Notes: generated from the sequence alone by a model not told the origin. 7,597 nucleotides of DNA from Desulfobacteraceae bacterium (GCA_030638935.1 DAOWDR010000207.1:1-7597); one strand, 5' to 3'; positions 1-6,990 are shown, counted from the first letter of the stretch. A program made the numbers and translations.

Positions 1-628
1 AGGTCTTTGGGTCGGGCCGGGATTTGAGAAATTGAGTAAAGGATTTGTCCCGCAAACAAAAGGACAGGGAAGACAACAAGTGGAGATGAAGTTTAAGATC
101 CGGGCATAAAATAAAAAAGAGGATACCCACGGGTTGCTGGTCCAGGGCATTATAGTCCACCTCCTTTTCAAGGAAGCAAACCGCAACCAGGGGCTCATTC
201 AAATAGCCCAATTGAATTCTGGGATGGGGAATGGCAATGCCGTTTCCAATACCGGTGGAAAGGGCCTGTTCCCGTTCAATTAAACGCTCGAGAAGATCAG
301 CCTTAAAATCCTTTGGCAGTTTTGAAATTTTTTCCAGACAAGCTTTTAAAACACTTGTCACATCATTTCCCCGGATATCAAAATAAACACCTCCGTTCTG
401 CACAGCACTGGATAAAGGAATGACAGCTTCGCTATTTTTTAGAGCCTTTTTATCTAAAATATTCAAACAAATATTATGCTTGGTTGCCCATTTTTGTAAT
501 TCGCTTGTCCGAAACCGGTAGTTACCGCCATCTTTGGAGACCGGCAGCTTTCCCTGCCGCACCCAGCGTTCAATGGTATCGGGAACCACACCAAGATATT
601 TTGATAAATCAAAAACCGAAAGCTCCAT
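1..628 (-). CDS. Helix-turn-helix / PTS EIIA (PtsN-like) fusion protein, 3' end cut by window edge
   Basis: The frame is open from ATG at 628 to the window edge, giving 209 residues without a stop. The start is backed by AGGAAG seven bases upstream. Residues 1-50 resemble an excisionase/MerR-type DNA-binding domain (SVFDLSKYLGV, then TIERWVRQGKLPVS, then YRFRTSELQKWA). From about residue 70 it matches the mannitol/fructose/Ntr EIIA fold: STGIGNGIAIPH places the phosphorylatable histidine at His135, followed by VDYNALDQQPV and a His-rich HLHLL stretch. E. coli PtsN has about 90 residues after its histidine, so probably only 10-20 are missing here. The family accepts phosphate from HPr or NPr and is usually regulatory. 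The HTH suggests a phosphorylation-tuned DNA-binding protein, which is inference. It is divergent from the beta-helix gene at 1032 and no sugar permease gene is visible nearby. Confidence 0.87.
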   Translation of the reverse strand, partial: MELSVFDLSKYLGVVPDTIERWVRQGKLPVSKDGGNYRFRTSELQKWATKHNICLNILDKKALKNSEAVIPLSSAVQNGGVYFDIRGNDVTSVLKACLEKISKLPKDFKADLLERLIEREQALSTGIGNGIAIPHPRIQLGYLNEPLVAVCFLEKEVDYNALDQQPVGILFFILCPDLKLHLHLLSSLSFCLRDKSFTQFLKSRPDPKT

Positions 629-714
629 TTATTCTTCCTTTAAAAAATAAGAGACGAAAAACAAATTTTTTAGTTTTGCCCTTCTATTAACCACAGTACA
701 ATTTGGATCAACCC

Positions 715-732
715 TTCCGGAGAAGTCCGGAA
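715..732. repeat. Perfect inverted repeat, possible operator or hairpin
   Basis: TTCCGGA (715-721) and TCCGGAA (726-732) are exact inverse complements separated by GAAG. The centre lies about 95 bases upstream of the HTH-EIIA start codon. A dimeric regulator could bind it, or it could fold in the leader of that transcript. No T-run follows on either strand, so a terminator is unlikely. Confidence 0.5.
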
Positions 733-737
733 AAGAT

Positions 738-755
738 CAGGTCAGGCTGGTCAGG
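738..755. repeat. Imperfect tandem 9-mer
   Basis: CAGGTCAGG (738-746) is followed directly by CTGGTCAGG (747-755), with one mismatch between the copies. It begins six bases after the inverted repeat at 715-732, so the two may form one compact regulatory site. With only two copies, chance is possible. Confidence 0.35.
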
Positions 756-802
756 TTTTGTGCCGGATGGTCTTCATATTTCATATATACTTGTTATCTA
801 CA

Positions 803-831
803 ATTATAAACTGCTTAATTCATAAACTTTT
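803..831 (-). promoter_or_regulatory. Weak candidate promoter for the HTH-EIIA gene
   Basis: Read on the minus strand, TATAAT at 808-803 is a perfect -10 hexamer. The hexamer 17 bases upstream (831-826, AAAAGT) is a poor -35. If used, the inverted repeat and the tandem 9-mer would lie in the transcribed leader. Such AT-rich hexamers occur by chance, so this is only a candidate. Confidence 0.2.
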
Positions 832-1031
832 TTAGCCTGTTATAAAACAAACCACCCTGAATGACAACCTTAAAAATTTTCTTAAATAGAGGAATGGGAA
901 ACTGCCCGTAATAGTTCATCTTCGCCCCCCTAATACGCTTGCCTCTTATATATTCATATGGTATGCATTTTTAGGTATTTATTATTTTTGAAATATTTGG
1001 ATTCAACTTTATTTATAAAAGGATAACACCC

Positions 1032-2444
1032 ATGAACCAGCTAAAACAACTCAACGATAGAATTATCAGGCGTGTGAATGTGAATTTGGAGGAGTTTGAT
1101 TTTGATACGGAAAGTTTTGTAACAAATACCCTTGACCATGATAAAATGATGAAATTTTATGCATTTTACGGGATCACCTCCCAGCATCCCATTTACTTTC
1201 ATTTTAAAAATTCAAACATTGCCGGCAGCTATTTCCTGGGAAAATGCCATGTGGGAAGATCTGCCATTTATAAGAGTGACGTAAGAGGGGATGAATTAAA
1301 AAGAAAAGGGGATAATCTCCACTATAAGATAGAGGTTCCCCTTGTTGAAGATGAAATGATAACCATCAGGGACAGCCTTCTGTATAAAACCCTTGTTCAC
1401 AGTAATTCCCATAATCTTGAAAGTCCTGAGGAATTTGGAATTCGAAATACAATTTCAGCCCACTACGCCAATATCCATGGATCAACCCTTGAAGGATGTT
1501 TCCTAGGCCCCTTTGCCACCGTGGATCTGATGAACCTTCATTCCTGCATTGTGGGTGAATTTTCATATGTTCAGGCAGGTGAGCTTTTCCATCGGAAAAT
1601 TGATCCTGGAACCGTTTGGATACGGCATCCGCATTTTGAATTTAAATATAAGTTTAAAAAAGATGTTCTGGATAATTATGTAGGGGTCAACTCATCCTAT
1701 CAGCCCAGGGGTATCATCTACGATTTTGTTAAAGAACGGGAGCAGGATTATGAAAAACTATTTGATGTAATGCATCTTGAACCCATAAAAGCTCCTTCAA
1801 CTTCTGCTGTCAATCGGTATGCCGTGGTTAAGGGTAAAATAAACATCGGTGAAAATGTTCTGGTAGCTCAAAGTGCTTTTTTAGATAATGCAATAATGGG
1901 AGACGGATCCAATGCCCAGGAAAATTCCTATATTATCCATTCAAACCTGAAAGGCAAAAACGTTACCGCCCATGGCGGGAAAATAATCCATGCAGATATG
2001 GGTATTGAAACCTTTGTGGGGTTTAATTCATTTTTAAATGGAAAACCCGATGCAAGAATTAAAATCGGTGATGGATGTATTGTCATGCCCCACACCATCA
2101 TAGATCCGGATGTGCCCATTAAAATCCCGGGTGAACATCTGATTTGGGGATATATAAAGTCAGAAGCAGATATTGAAACCAACACCATTGCCCTGGATGA
2201 TCTGGCTGAGGTACGGGATACTCTGCAAATCGGCAAAATGAAGTTTACCGGCATGGGCTCGGTTTTTATTGAAGCTTTCAGAAAGAGAATCGGTCAGATT
2301 TTACTGGCAAACGGGGCCCTGTTCAACGATGGTGAAGATCGGGGACATGCCCAGGATGACCAAAACATCTCCTTTAATATTATTCAGCCTTATAGTACGG
2401 GAGAACGAAAGGGATTGTACCCGTCCATCAGAATCAAGCCATAA
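1032..2444 (+). CDS. Left-handed beta-helix (hexapeptide-repeat) transferase-like protein
   Basis: A 470-residue soluble protein with no signal peptide or membrane segment. The start is supported by AAAAGG nine bases upstream. Imperfect hexapeptide-type turns occur in two blocks. The first covers roughly residues 62-84 and 140-183 (IAGSYFLGKCHVG; TLEGCFLGPFATVDL; SCIVGEFSYVQAG). The second covers about 263-358 (VKGKINIGENVLVAQSA; IMGDGSNAQENSYI; IKIGDGCIVMPHTIID). This pattern marks the left-handed parallel beta-helix of acyltransferases and nucleotidyltransferase tails. Histidines suited to catalysis are present (for example His314 in VTAHGG, His354 in MPHT), but none can be assigned. Between the blocks, residues 195-255 are charged and probably non-helical (WIRHPHFEFKYKFKK, then VKEREQDYEKLF). 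I do not recognise the specific family and cannot name a substrate. It appears to be a single-gene unit, divergent from HTH-EIIA and closed by a terminator 26 bases after its stop. Confidence 0.75.
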   Translation: MNQLKQLNDRIIRRVNVNLEEFDFDTESFVTNTLDHDKMMKFYAFYGITSQHPIYFHFKNSNIAGSYFLGKCHVGRSAIYKSDVRGDELKRKGDNLHYKIEVPLVEDEMITIRDSLLYKTLVHSNSHNLESPEEFGIRNTISAHYANIHGSTLEGCFLGPFATVDLMNLHSCIVGEFSYVQAGELFHRKIDPGTVWIRHPHFEFKYKFKKDVLDNYVGVNSSYQPRGIIYDFVKEREQDYEKLFDVMHLEPIKAPSTSAVNRYAVVKGKINIGENVLVAQSAFLDNAIMGDGSNAQENSYIIHSNLKGKNVTAHGGKIIHADMGIETFVGFNSFLNGKPDARIKIGDGCIVMPHTIIDPDVPIKIPGEHLIWGYIKSEADIETNTIALDDLAEVRDTLQIGKMKFTGMGSVFIEAFRKRIGQILLANGALFNDGEDRGHAQDDQNISFNIIQPYSTGERKGLYPSIRIKP

Positions 2445-2469
2445 TTAACAACAAGAAAAGAGCAAGAGA

Positions 2470-2508
2470 AAAAGGCCATTACCACGGAATATGTGATAAT
2501 GGCCTTTT
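2470..2508. terminator. Bidirectional intrinsic terminator between convergent units
   Basis: AAAAGGCCATTA (2470-2481) pairs perfectly with TAATGGCCTTTT (2497-2508). The 15-base loop can extend the stem by CAC/GTG after one mismatch. Rightwards the stem ends in TTTTATTATTAT, and leftwards in TTTTTCTCTT. It therefore fits termination of both the beta-helix gene and the leftward oxidoreductase operon. Confidence 0.85.
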
Positions 2509-2555
2509 ATTATTATATGAAATAAAGCAAACCCAAATGGATGTTTCTTTGTTGC

Positions 2556-2588
2556 GGACGAACCTGGGTGAAAGACCAAGGTTCGCCC
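2556..2588. repeat. Hairpin just after the small-subunit stop codon
   Basis: GGACGAACCT (2556-2565) and AGGTTCGCCC (2579-2588) form a ten-pair stem with one G-U wobble on the operon's strand, plus an inner GGT/ACC. It begins seven bases downstream of the operon's last stop codon. No U-run follows on either strand, so alone it is not a standard terminator. It may protect the 3' end of the message or act with the 2470-2508 terminator. Confidence 0.55.
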
Positions 2589-2595
2589 GATGAGG

Positions 2596-3339
2596 TTATT
2601 TAAAAAACGTCAACAATCCATGAAGGTTGGTCAGGGGGTGGGGAGGACAGCCCGGTATAAATAAATCAACCGGTAAAATAGTGTCCAACCCTTCGGTTAT
2701 TTCAGGACTTCCTAGGAAGGGCCCGCCGGTTATTGTGCAGCTTCCAACCGCAATGACAACTTTTGGATCAGGAATAGCTTCATATGTCTGCAATAGTGCG
2801 GTTTTCATATTTCTTGACACAGGGCCGGTAACAACAATCCCGTCTGCATGGCGGGGGGATGCCACAAAGTTTATACCGAAACGGGCCAGATCAAAAAACG
2901 GGGTGGCCAAAACGTTTAGATCCGCTTCACAGGCATTGCACCCGGCCGCTGATACCTGACGAAGCTGCAATGATCTGCCAAACAGTTTTTTAAAGTGCTG
3001 TTTGGAATGTTGGGCAAGGGCCGGAAGGTCCCCGTCGGTCAGCAAGTGGGCTTTTTCCGAAGTTGATATTTCAAAATCTCCTGTAAACTTGACAAATTCT
3101 CCCTTGGAAATTCGTTCACATGTACCGCAGAATACGCACCTGCCCATATCAATTTTTTTTCCAGCCACATCAATGGCGTCCTGGGGACAGGCATTTGCAC
3201 ATTCCTTGATTATTTCCGGAGAAGCCTGCTTTTGGATAATTGGTTTTCCCCGGTAGCGTGGAAATACAGCAGGTTTTTCTTTAGGATAACCGCAGGTTCT
3301 ATAACCCTGTTCATATCTGTTTTTAAGTGTATTGAGCAT
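2596..3339 (-). CDS. Fused ferredoxin-NuoB small subunit of a hydrogenase-related (Ehr-type) complex
   Basis: A 247-residue soluble protein joining a NuoI/HyfH-like ferredoxin domain (about residues 35-95) to a NuoB/HyfI-like domain (about 120-247). In the NuoB part, Cys134 and Cys137 (AAGCNACEAD), Cys201 (GSCTITGG) and Cys231 (PGCPPHP) are the expected ligands of the [4Fe-4S] cluster next to the active-site pocket. The CxxC spacing is hydrogenase-like, unlike the tandem CC of complex I NuoB. In the ferredoxin part, Cys51 (CANACP) with Cys68, Cys71 and Cys74 (CVFCGTC) can hold one [4Fe-4S] cluster. The first motif lacks its two leading cysteines and the second has Ser78 in place of its last, so the usual second cluster is absent. 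It should pass electrons to or from the large subunit on the cytoplasmic side. The start has AAAGAGAG about eight bases upstream. It is last in the operon, 39 bases after the large-subunit gene. The electron partner is unknown. Confidence 0.88.
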   Translation of the reverse strand: MLNTLKNRYEQGYRTCGYPKEKPAVFPRYRGKPIIQKQASPEIIKECANACPQDAIDVAGKKIDMGRCVFCGTCERISKGEFVKFTGDFEISTSEKAHLLTDGDLPALAQHSKQHFKKLFGRSLQLRQVSAAGCNACEADLNVLATPFFDLARFGINFVASPRHADGIVVTGPVSRNMKTALLQTYEAIPDPKVVIAVGSCTITGGPFLGSPEITEGLDTILPVDLFIPGCPPHPLTNLHGLLTFFK

Positions 3340-3378
3340 TTAAGACTCTCTTTATATTTTTCTCATTAGTTTTTATCG

Positions 3379-4887
3379 TTAAAGATCAAATCCGCAATAA
3401 GAAAGATTGAAACTTTTATTATTTAAAGGAAAATCAGATATCCCCGTATCCCTTAAAGACATGGCCAAACCGTTCCAATTGTGGAAAGAGGGGTCCTTGA
3501 CCTTGTATCGAAGAATTTTACCCTTTTCATCGGTGAGAATCAAATGGGAGACTTCCCCCCGCCATGCTTCGTTCAGGGTTACCACAAAGGAAGAAGCCGG
3601 CAGATCAAAATTGCCGTTTTCAACACATTGGGTTTCAACAGGTGTATAAATCAGAGATTGTATCATGTTAATGGATTGCAGAACTTCGTCATACCTGACC
3701 CTGGCACGATCATATACATCCCCTGTGGGTTTTTTATTCTCAGGGATATCTATCTGCCCATAATATTCCGTGGGAAAACAAGATCTGACATCATAGGATA
3801 TGCCGCTGGCACGCCCGGCAGGACCCACCAGACCTAACTTATCCGCATCATAATTTGACACGCAGCCGCAGTCTTCAAACCTGGCCCTGACGGTTGAGGC
3901 GCCAAAAAGCAGTTCAAGAACATGTTCCACCTGGGGTTTTAATTCCTTGAGTCTTTCATCAAGGGTTGCCCGAACATCATCGGCCAGATTAAAACGAACC
4001 CCTCCGGGCCGCACCAATCCTTTTCCAAACCGGTTGCCGCAAAGAAGCAGAGCCAGGTTTAAGAAATCCCCCCGGATACGGCCAAAATAATTGGCAGGCG
4101 GCAGGAAAGCCACATCTCCGCTTAATGCCCCCAGATCCCCTATGTGATTGGCCAGCCGTTCAAGCTCCAGGGCAATGGTGCGGATAATTTTAGCCCCGGT
4201 ATCCGGCTGGACAGATGTAAGAGATTCAACAGCTTGGGCCATACATAGACTATGGCCGATGGTTGTGTCCCCTGCAATGTTTTCAGCAAGGATGGGTAAT
4301 CTTTTTGCTTCAACCTTGTGAAAAAGGTTCTCAATTCCCCGGTGCTGGTATCCTAACTGTATTTCCAGATTAAGAACCCGTTCGCCAATACAATTAAACC
4401 TGAAATGACCGGGTTCAATCACGCCTGCATGAACAGGCCCCACAGCAACTTCATGGATCTCATCACCGTCCACCTGGTAATAATCATAATTGCCAGGAAT
4501 ATCCTGGCTGTAATCATTGCCGAAAACATCGGGCAAATTTTGGGAATTGGCATGGTACCTGACCATTTTCAGCCAGGGGTGGCCCTCGGGCCTTATACCA
4601 AATTGTTCGGCAATTTCCCTTTCAAACATATGAAAGGGTTCACATGTATTGCTGAAAGAAGGATAAGCCTTTGGGGCGTCGCAACCTGCAACCAACAGTT
4701 CATGGGTTCTTAACACCGCCAGAAGTTTAATGGAATCCCCATCCTCATAGGCAAAATACTGGACCACCTTACCTCCGTCTTTCACAATAGTCAGGGCATT
4801 TTCCTGGAACTCATCAAAGGAAAGATGGGGTATAAGTTTTCTATCTATCTTCTGACCATTTGTTATCTTTAAAAAAGCAGTTGTCAT
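3379..4887 (-). CDS. Fused NuoC-NuoD/HyfG-like large subunit lacking the [NiFe] cysteines (Ehr-type)
   Basis: A 502-residue cytoplasmic protein. Residues 1 to about 125 form a NuoC (30 kDa) domain with the FEREIAEQFGIRPEGHP signature (88-103). From about 145 onward is the NuoD/HycE/HyfG-like domain, with GPVHAGVIEPGHFRF (150-164), GYQHRGIE (179-186), LERLANHIGDLGAL (242-255) and VGPAGRASG (354-362). The hydrogenase motif ERVCGICGFAH of HycE aligns without gaps to ENIAGDTTIGH (202-212), so both cysteines are replaced (Ala205, Thr208). The C-terminal CxxC is likewise missing: the chain ends NLSYCGFDL, with Ser496 and Gly499 at the ligand positions. A Ni-Fe centre is therefore not expected, and there is no cleavable extension. 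This fits the energy-converting hydrogenase-related (Ehr) class; the reaction is unknown. The start is sound: GGAGG six bases upstream and an ATGA overlap with the antiporter gene. Confidence 0.9.
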   Translation of the reverse strand: MTTAFLKITNGQKIDRKLIPHLSFDEFQENALTIVKDGGKVVQYFAYEDGDSIKLLAVLRTHELLVAGCDAPKAYPSFSNTCEPFHMFEREIAEQFGIRPEGHPWLKMVRYHANSQNLPDVFGNDYSQDIPGNYDYYQVDGDEIHEVAVGPVHAGVIEPGHFRFNCIGERVLNLEIQLGYQHRGIENLFHKVEAKRLPILAENIAGDTTIGHSLCMAQAVESLTSVQPDTGAKIIRTIALELERLANHIGDLGALSGDVAFLPPANYFGRIRGDFLNLALLLCGNRFGKGLVRPGGVRFNLADDVRATLDERLKELKPQVEHVLELLFGASTVRARFEDCGCVSNYDADKLGLVGPAGRASGISYDVRSCFPTEYYGQIDIPENKKPTGDVYDRARVRYDEVLQSINMIQSLIYTPVETQCVENGNFDLPASSFVVTLNEAWRGEVSHLILTDEKGKILRYKVKDPSFHNWNGLAMSLRDTGISDFPLNNKSFNLSYCGFDL

Positions 4888-6338
4888 TTAATTCCTCCGC
4901 CAATGGCAGTCACTGCCTCAATGATTGTTTGGTATAATGTATCCGGAATAAAGAAGCATAATATCAATGAAGTTAACAGCAGTATATATTGAGGCCAGAC
5001 CAGGCTGGCTTTTTCTTTTAGACCAATCGATTTATCTGAATCATTATTATCTGAATCTTCCTTTTTAAAATCAGAAAAGGAAATTTTCATCACCTGGTTG
5101 GCAAATCCTGCAAAAATAACACAAAGGCTCAGAATAAAAATACTGGCTACTATATAGTGACCGGTTCGAAAGGCACCAACAATGATAAAAAGTTCCCCGA
5201 TAAAAATACCAAAGGGAGGGAAGCCGGAGATTCCGGCAAAACCTGCAAAAAATGCAACAAAGGTTTTGGGCATCCTAGTGGCCATATCACCGGTATTTTT
5301 AATGAGTCGATCTTTATACCCCAATAAAATATTTCCCGATGACAAAAACAGGGAAGATTTGATCAGGCTGTGGTGGATCATACATAGAACAGCCCCATAT
5401 GCCGCAAGACCGCCAATGCCGGTTCCAAAGGCAATGATACCCATGTTTTCGATACTGGAGTAGGCCAGCATTCTTTTATATTCGTTCTGCTTTAGGATAA
5501 ATGTGGCTGCCGCCACAATGGACATCAAACCGAAAAGAATAAGAATCGTTCCGGAAAAATCTCCCAGTCCGGCTGCAACCATAATCTTGTGTGTCTTAAA
5601 AATACCCAGATAGGCACAGTTTAAGAGTACACCGGACAGAAGAGCCGAAGCAGGGCTTGGGGCTTCACTATGGGCGTCGGGCAGCCAGGTGTGCATTGGG
5701 GCAAGGCCCATTTTTGTCCCATACCCAACCAGGATGAATACAAACCCTGCTTTGAGCCACATGGGGTCCAGATCCTTGGCAACCTGGGTAAGGGCTGAAA
5801 AAGACAGGGGCGCATCAACATTACCAACGTCCATGGCCAAAGTGATCAGAACGGTTCCAAGAAGTGCCATGGCAATACCCACCGAACAGATGAGCAGATA
5901 TTTCCAGGTGGCTTCCAGGGAGGCCGATGTTCTATAGGTATAAATCAGCGGTGCACTGGCAAGGGTGGTGGCTTCAATGGCGATCCACATCACCATGATA
6001 TGATCGGACAAGGTGACCATGGTCATGGTTGATAAGAACAGGAGCATGGATCCTGTAAAAATATTTTCCGATTTAAGTTCACTCTCCTTTAAATAAGCCA
6101 TTGTATAAATGGAGATCAGAAAAAACAGCAGGGATATCACCAAAAGCGACAACAGGCCTTCGGGTGTCACTGCAAAATAGTTTTCAAAAATGGGCAGGGA
6201 TCTGTTTTTCCACAGAAGGAGAGAAAGAATCAGATGAATCGCACCCGTACCGACTAAAAGTTGGCGGCCCATTGCTTTTGGAAGGAAAAAAGCAAGGATG
6301 CCTGTAATAAAAGGGGCTAGAAAAATAATTTCTACCAT
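4884..6338 (-). CDS. hyfF: HyfF-like (NuoL/M/N, Mrp-antiporter family) ion-pumping membrane subunit
   Basis: A 484-residue, highly hydrophobic protein with about 13-14 membrane segments, slightly shorter than E. coli HyfF (526). It carries the proton/sodium-antiporter family core. Glu122 lies in MWIAIEATTLASAP, Lys146 in EATWKYLL, and Lys209 in GYGTKMGLAPMHTWLPDAHSE. The KRMLAYSSIENMG motif covers 288-300, and the HHSLIKSSLF helix contains His322, His323 and Lys327. These charged residues line the ion path in complex I antiporter subunits, so it probably moves H+ or Na+ across the cytoplasmic membrane, coupled to electron flow in the soluble arm. A hydrophilic Asp/Lys-rich loop (about 422-443) precedes the last helix. 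The gene starts ten bases after the hyfE-like stop, with AAAGGA spanning that stop, and overlaps the large-subunit gene by four bases. The symbol denotes family, not proven function. Confidence 0.9.
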   Translation of the reverse strand: MVEIIFLAPFITGILAFFLPKAMGRQLLVGTGAIHLILSLLLWKNRSLPIFENYFAVTPEGLLSLLVISLLFFLISIYTMAYLKESELKSENIFTGSMLLFLSTMTMVTLSDHIMVMWIAIEATTLASAPLIYTYRTSASLEATWKYLLICSVGIAMALLGTVLITLAMDVGNVDAPLSFSALTQVAKDLDPMWLKAGFVFILVGYGTKMGLAPMHTWLPDAHSEAPSPASALLSGVLLNCAYLGIFKTHKIMVAAGLGDFSGTILILFGLMSIVAAATFILKQNEYKRMLAYSSIENMGIIAFGTGIGGLAAYGAVLCMIHHSLIKSSLFLSSGNILLGYKDRLIKNTGDMATRMPKTFVAFFAGFAGISGFPPFGIFIGELFIIVGAFRTGHYIVASIFILSLCVIFAGFANQVMKISFSDFKKEDSDNNDSDKSIGLKEKASLVWPQYILLLTSLILCFFIPDTLYQTIIEAVTAIGGGIK

Positions 6339-6348
6339 GAAATAACAC

Positions 6349-6990
6349 CTATTCCTTTAATGTTCTGAGTAGAGCCGTGTCGACGTCATCAAACGTTTTA
6401 TTTATATTTTGAAGTATAATGCCCATTATCATTACCCCTGCCAGCACATCCAAAAGAATGCCGAATTCAACAATATGGCGGGCATGGGTTGAAAATGTGG
6501 TTCCCACAAGGTAGATACCATTTTCCATCATGATATAACCAAGGACCATTGCAATGGCATTACGCCTTGCAATTAAAAAGAACATACCCGTTACAAGCAA
6601 TGCAATGGCAGTGGGGGTTAGCAGCAAATACTCACTGATGGCAGGCAGATTCAACTGCCGGCTGATATAGGTTGCGGCAACGATGAGTCCAAGCCCGAAC
6701 AGCATGGAAGCGTGATACCCGACTATGGGCTCAACCTCCCTTCGGATGGCAACCTTTTTGATGGCCATATAAATACACAATGGGATAATGATGCCCCTGA
6801 TTAACAAGGTCGCAAAGGTGAAAACAACCCCACCTGCACTCATATCATGACCTAAAAAAAACGGCACAATGGAGGCCACAAGCCCTTGAAAAGCTACCAC
6901 TTTTATAAGCCCCGGCAGCCGACTGGTGCCAAAGGAAAATAAAACTGAGAGTAGTACAAGTGACAAAAGCGTATCGACTGGATGTATCAT
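6349..6990 (-). CDS. hyfE: HyfE-like (NuoK-related) membrane subunit
   Basis: A 213-residue protein, close to the 216 of E. coli HyfE, with about six to seven hydrophobic segments and almost no soluble domain. The C-terminal half resembles NuoK: GYIMMENGIYLVG (151-163) with Glu156 inside a membrane helix, then Glu175 and Asp181 in the next (VEFGILLDVLAG). Buried acids of this kind belong to the charged chain that links the quinone/active-site region to the antiporter subunits in complex I. Here it would bridge the HyfC-like and HyfF-like subunits. The start codon overlaps the upstream stop as ATGA, with GGAG eight bases ahead. The gene comes straight after the HyfC-like one, with no HyfD-like gene between, unlike E. 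coli hyf. Confidence 0.88.
   Translation of the reverse strand: MIHPVDTLLSLVLLSVLFSFGTSRLPGLIKVVAFQGLVASIVPFFLGHDMSAGGVVFTFATLLIRGIIIPLCIYMAIKKVAIRREVEPIVGYHASMLFGLGLIVAATYISRQLNLPAISEYLLLTPTAIALLVTGMFFLIARRNAIAMVLGYIMMENGIYLVGTTFSTHARHIVEFGILLDVLAGVMIMGIILQNINKTFDDVDTALLRTLKE

Larger units (their letters stand above)
629..1031. other. Divergent intergenic region (403 bases)
   Basis: This AT-rich spacer separates the two divergent start codons and must hold both promoters. I see no convincing coding frame and no tRNA or other RNA gene. The recognisable structure is a perfect inverted repeat (715-732) followed by an imperfect tandem 9-mer (738-755), both nearer the HTH-EIIA gene. The last 60 bases before the beta-helix gene are very AT-rich and contain its ribosome-binding site, AAAAGG at 1017-1022. 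Confidence 0.6.

Noticed and set aside
484..690. Open frame of 68 codons on the plus strand
   Set aside because: It overlaps the start of the HTH-EIIA gene in antisense and has no coding character.
741..770. Possible sigma-54 promoter (CCGGCAC on the minus strand)
   Set aside because: The GG-to-GC spacing does not fit the required ten bases on either strand.
988..1017. Possible promoter TTGAAA-N17-ATTTAT ahead of the beta-helix gene
   Set aside because: It would start the transcript at or after the ribosome-binding site, leaving almost no leader; the match arises easily in AT-rich DNA.
1928..2254. Open frame of 108 codons on the minus strand
   Set aside because: It is antisense to the beta-helix gene and its translation looks like a shadow, with no conserved motif.
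2627..2959. Open frame of 110 codons on the plus strand
   Set aside because: It lies wholly opposite the conserved small-subunit gene and has no recognisable protein features or ribosome-binding site.
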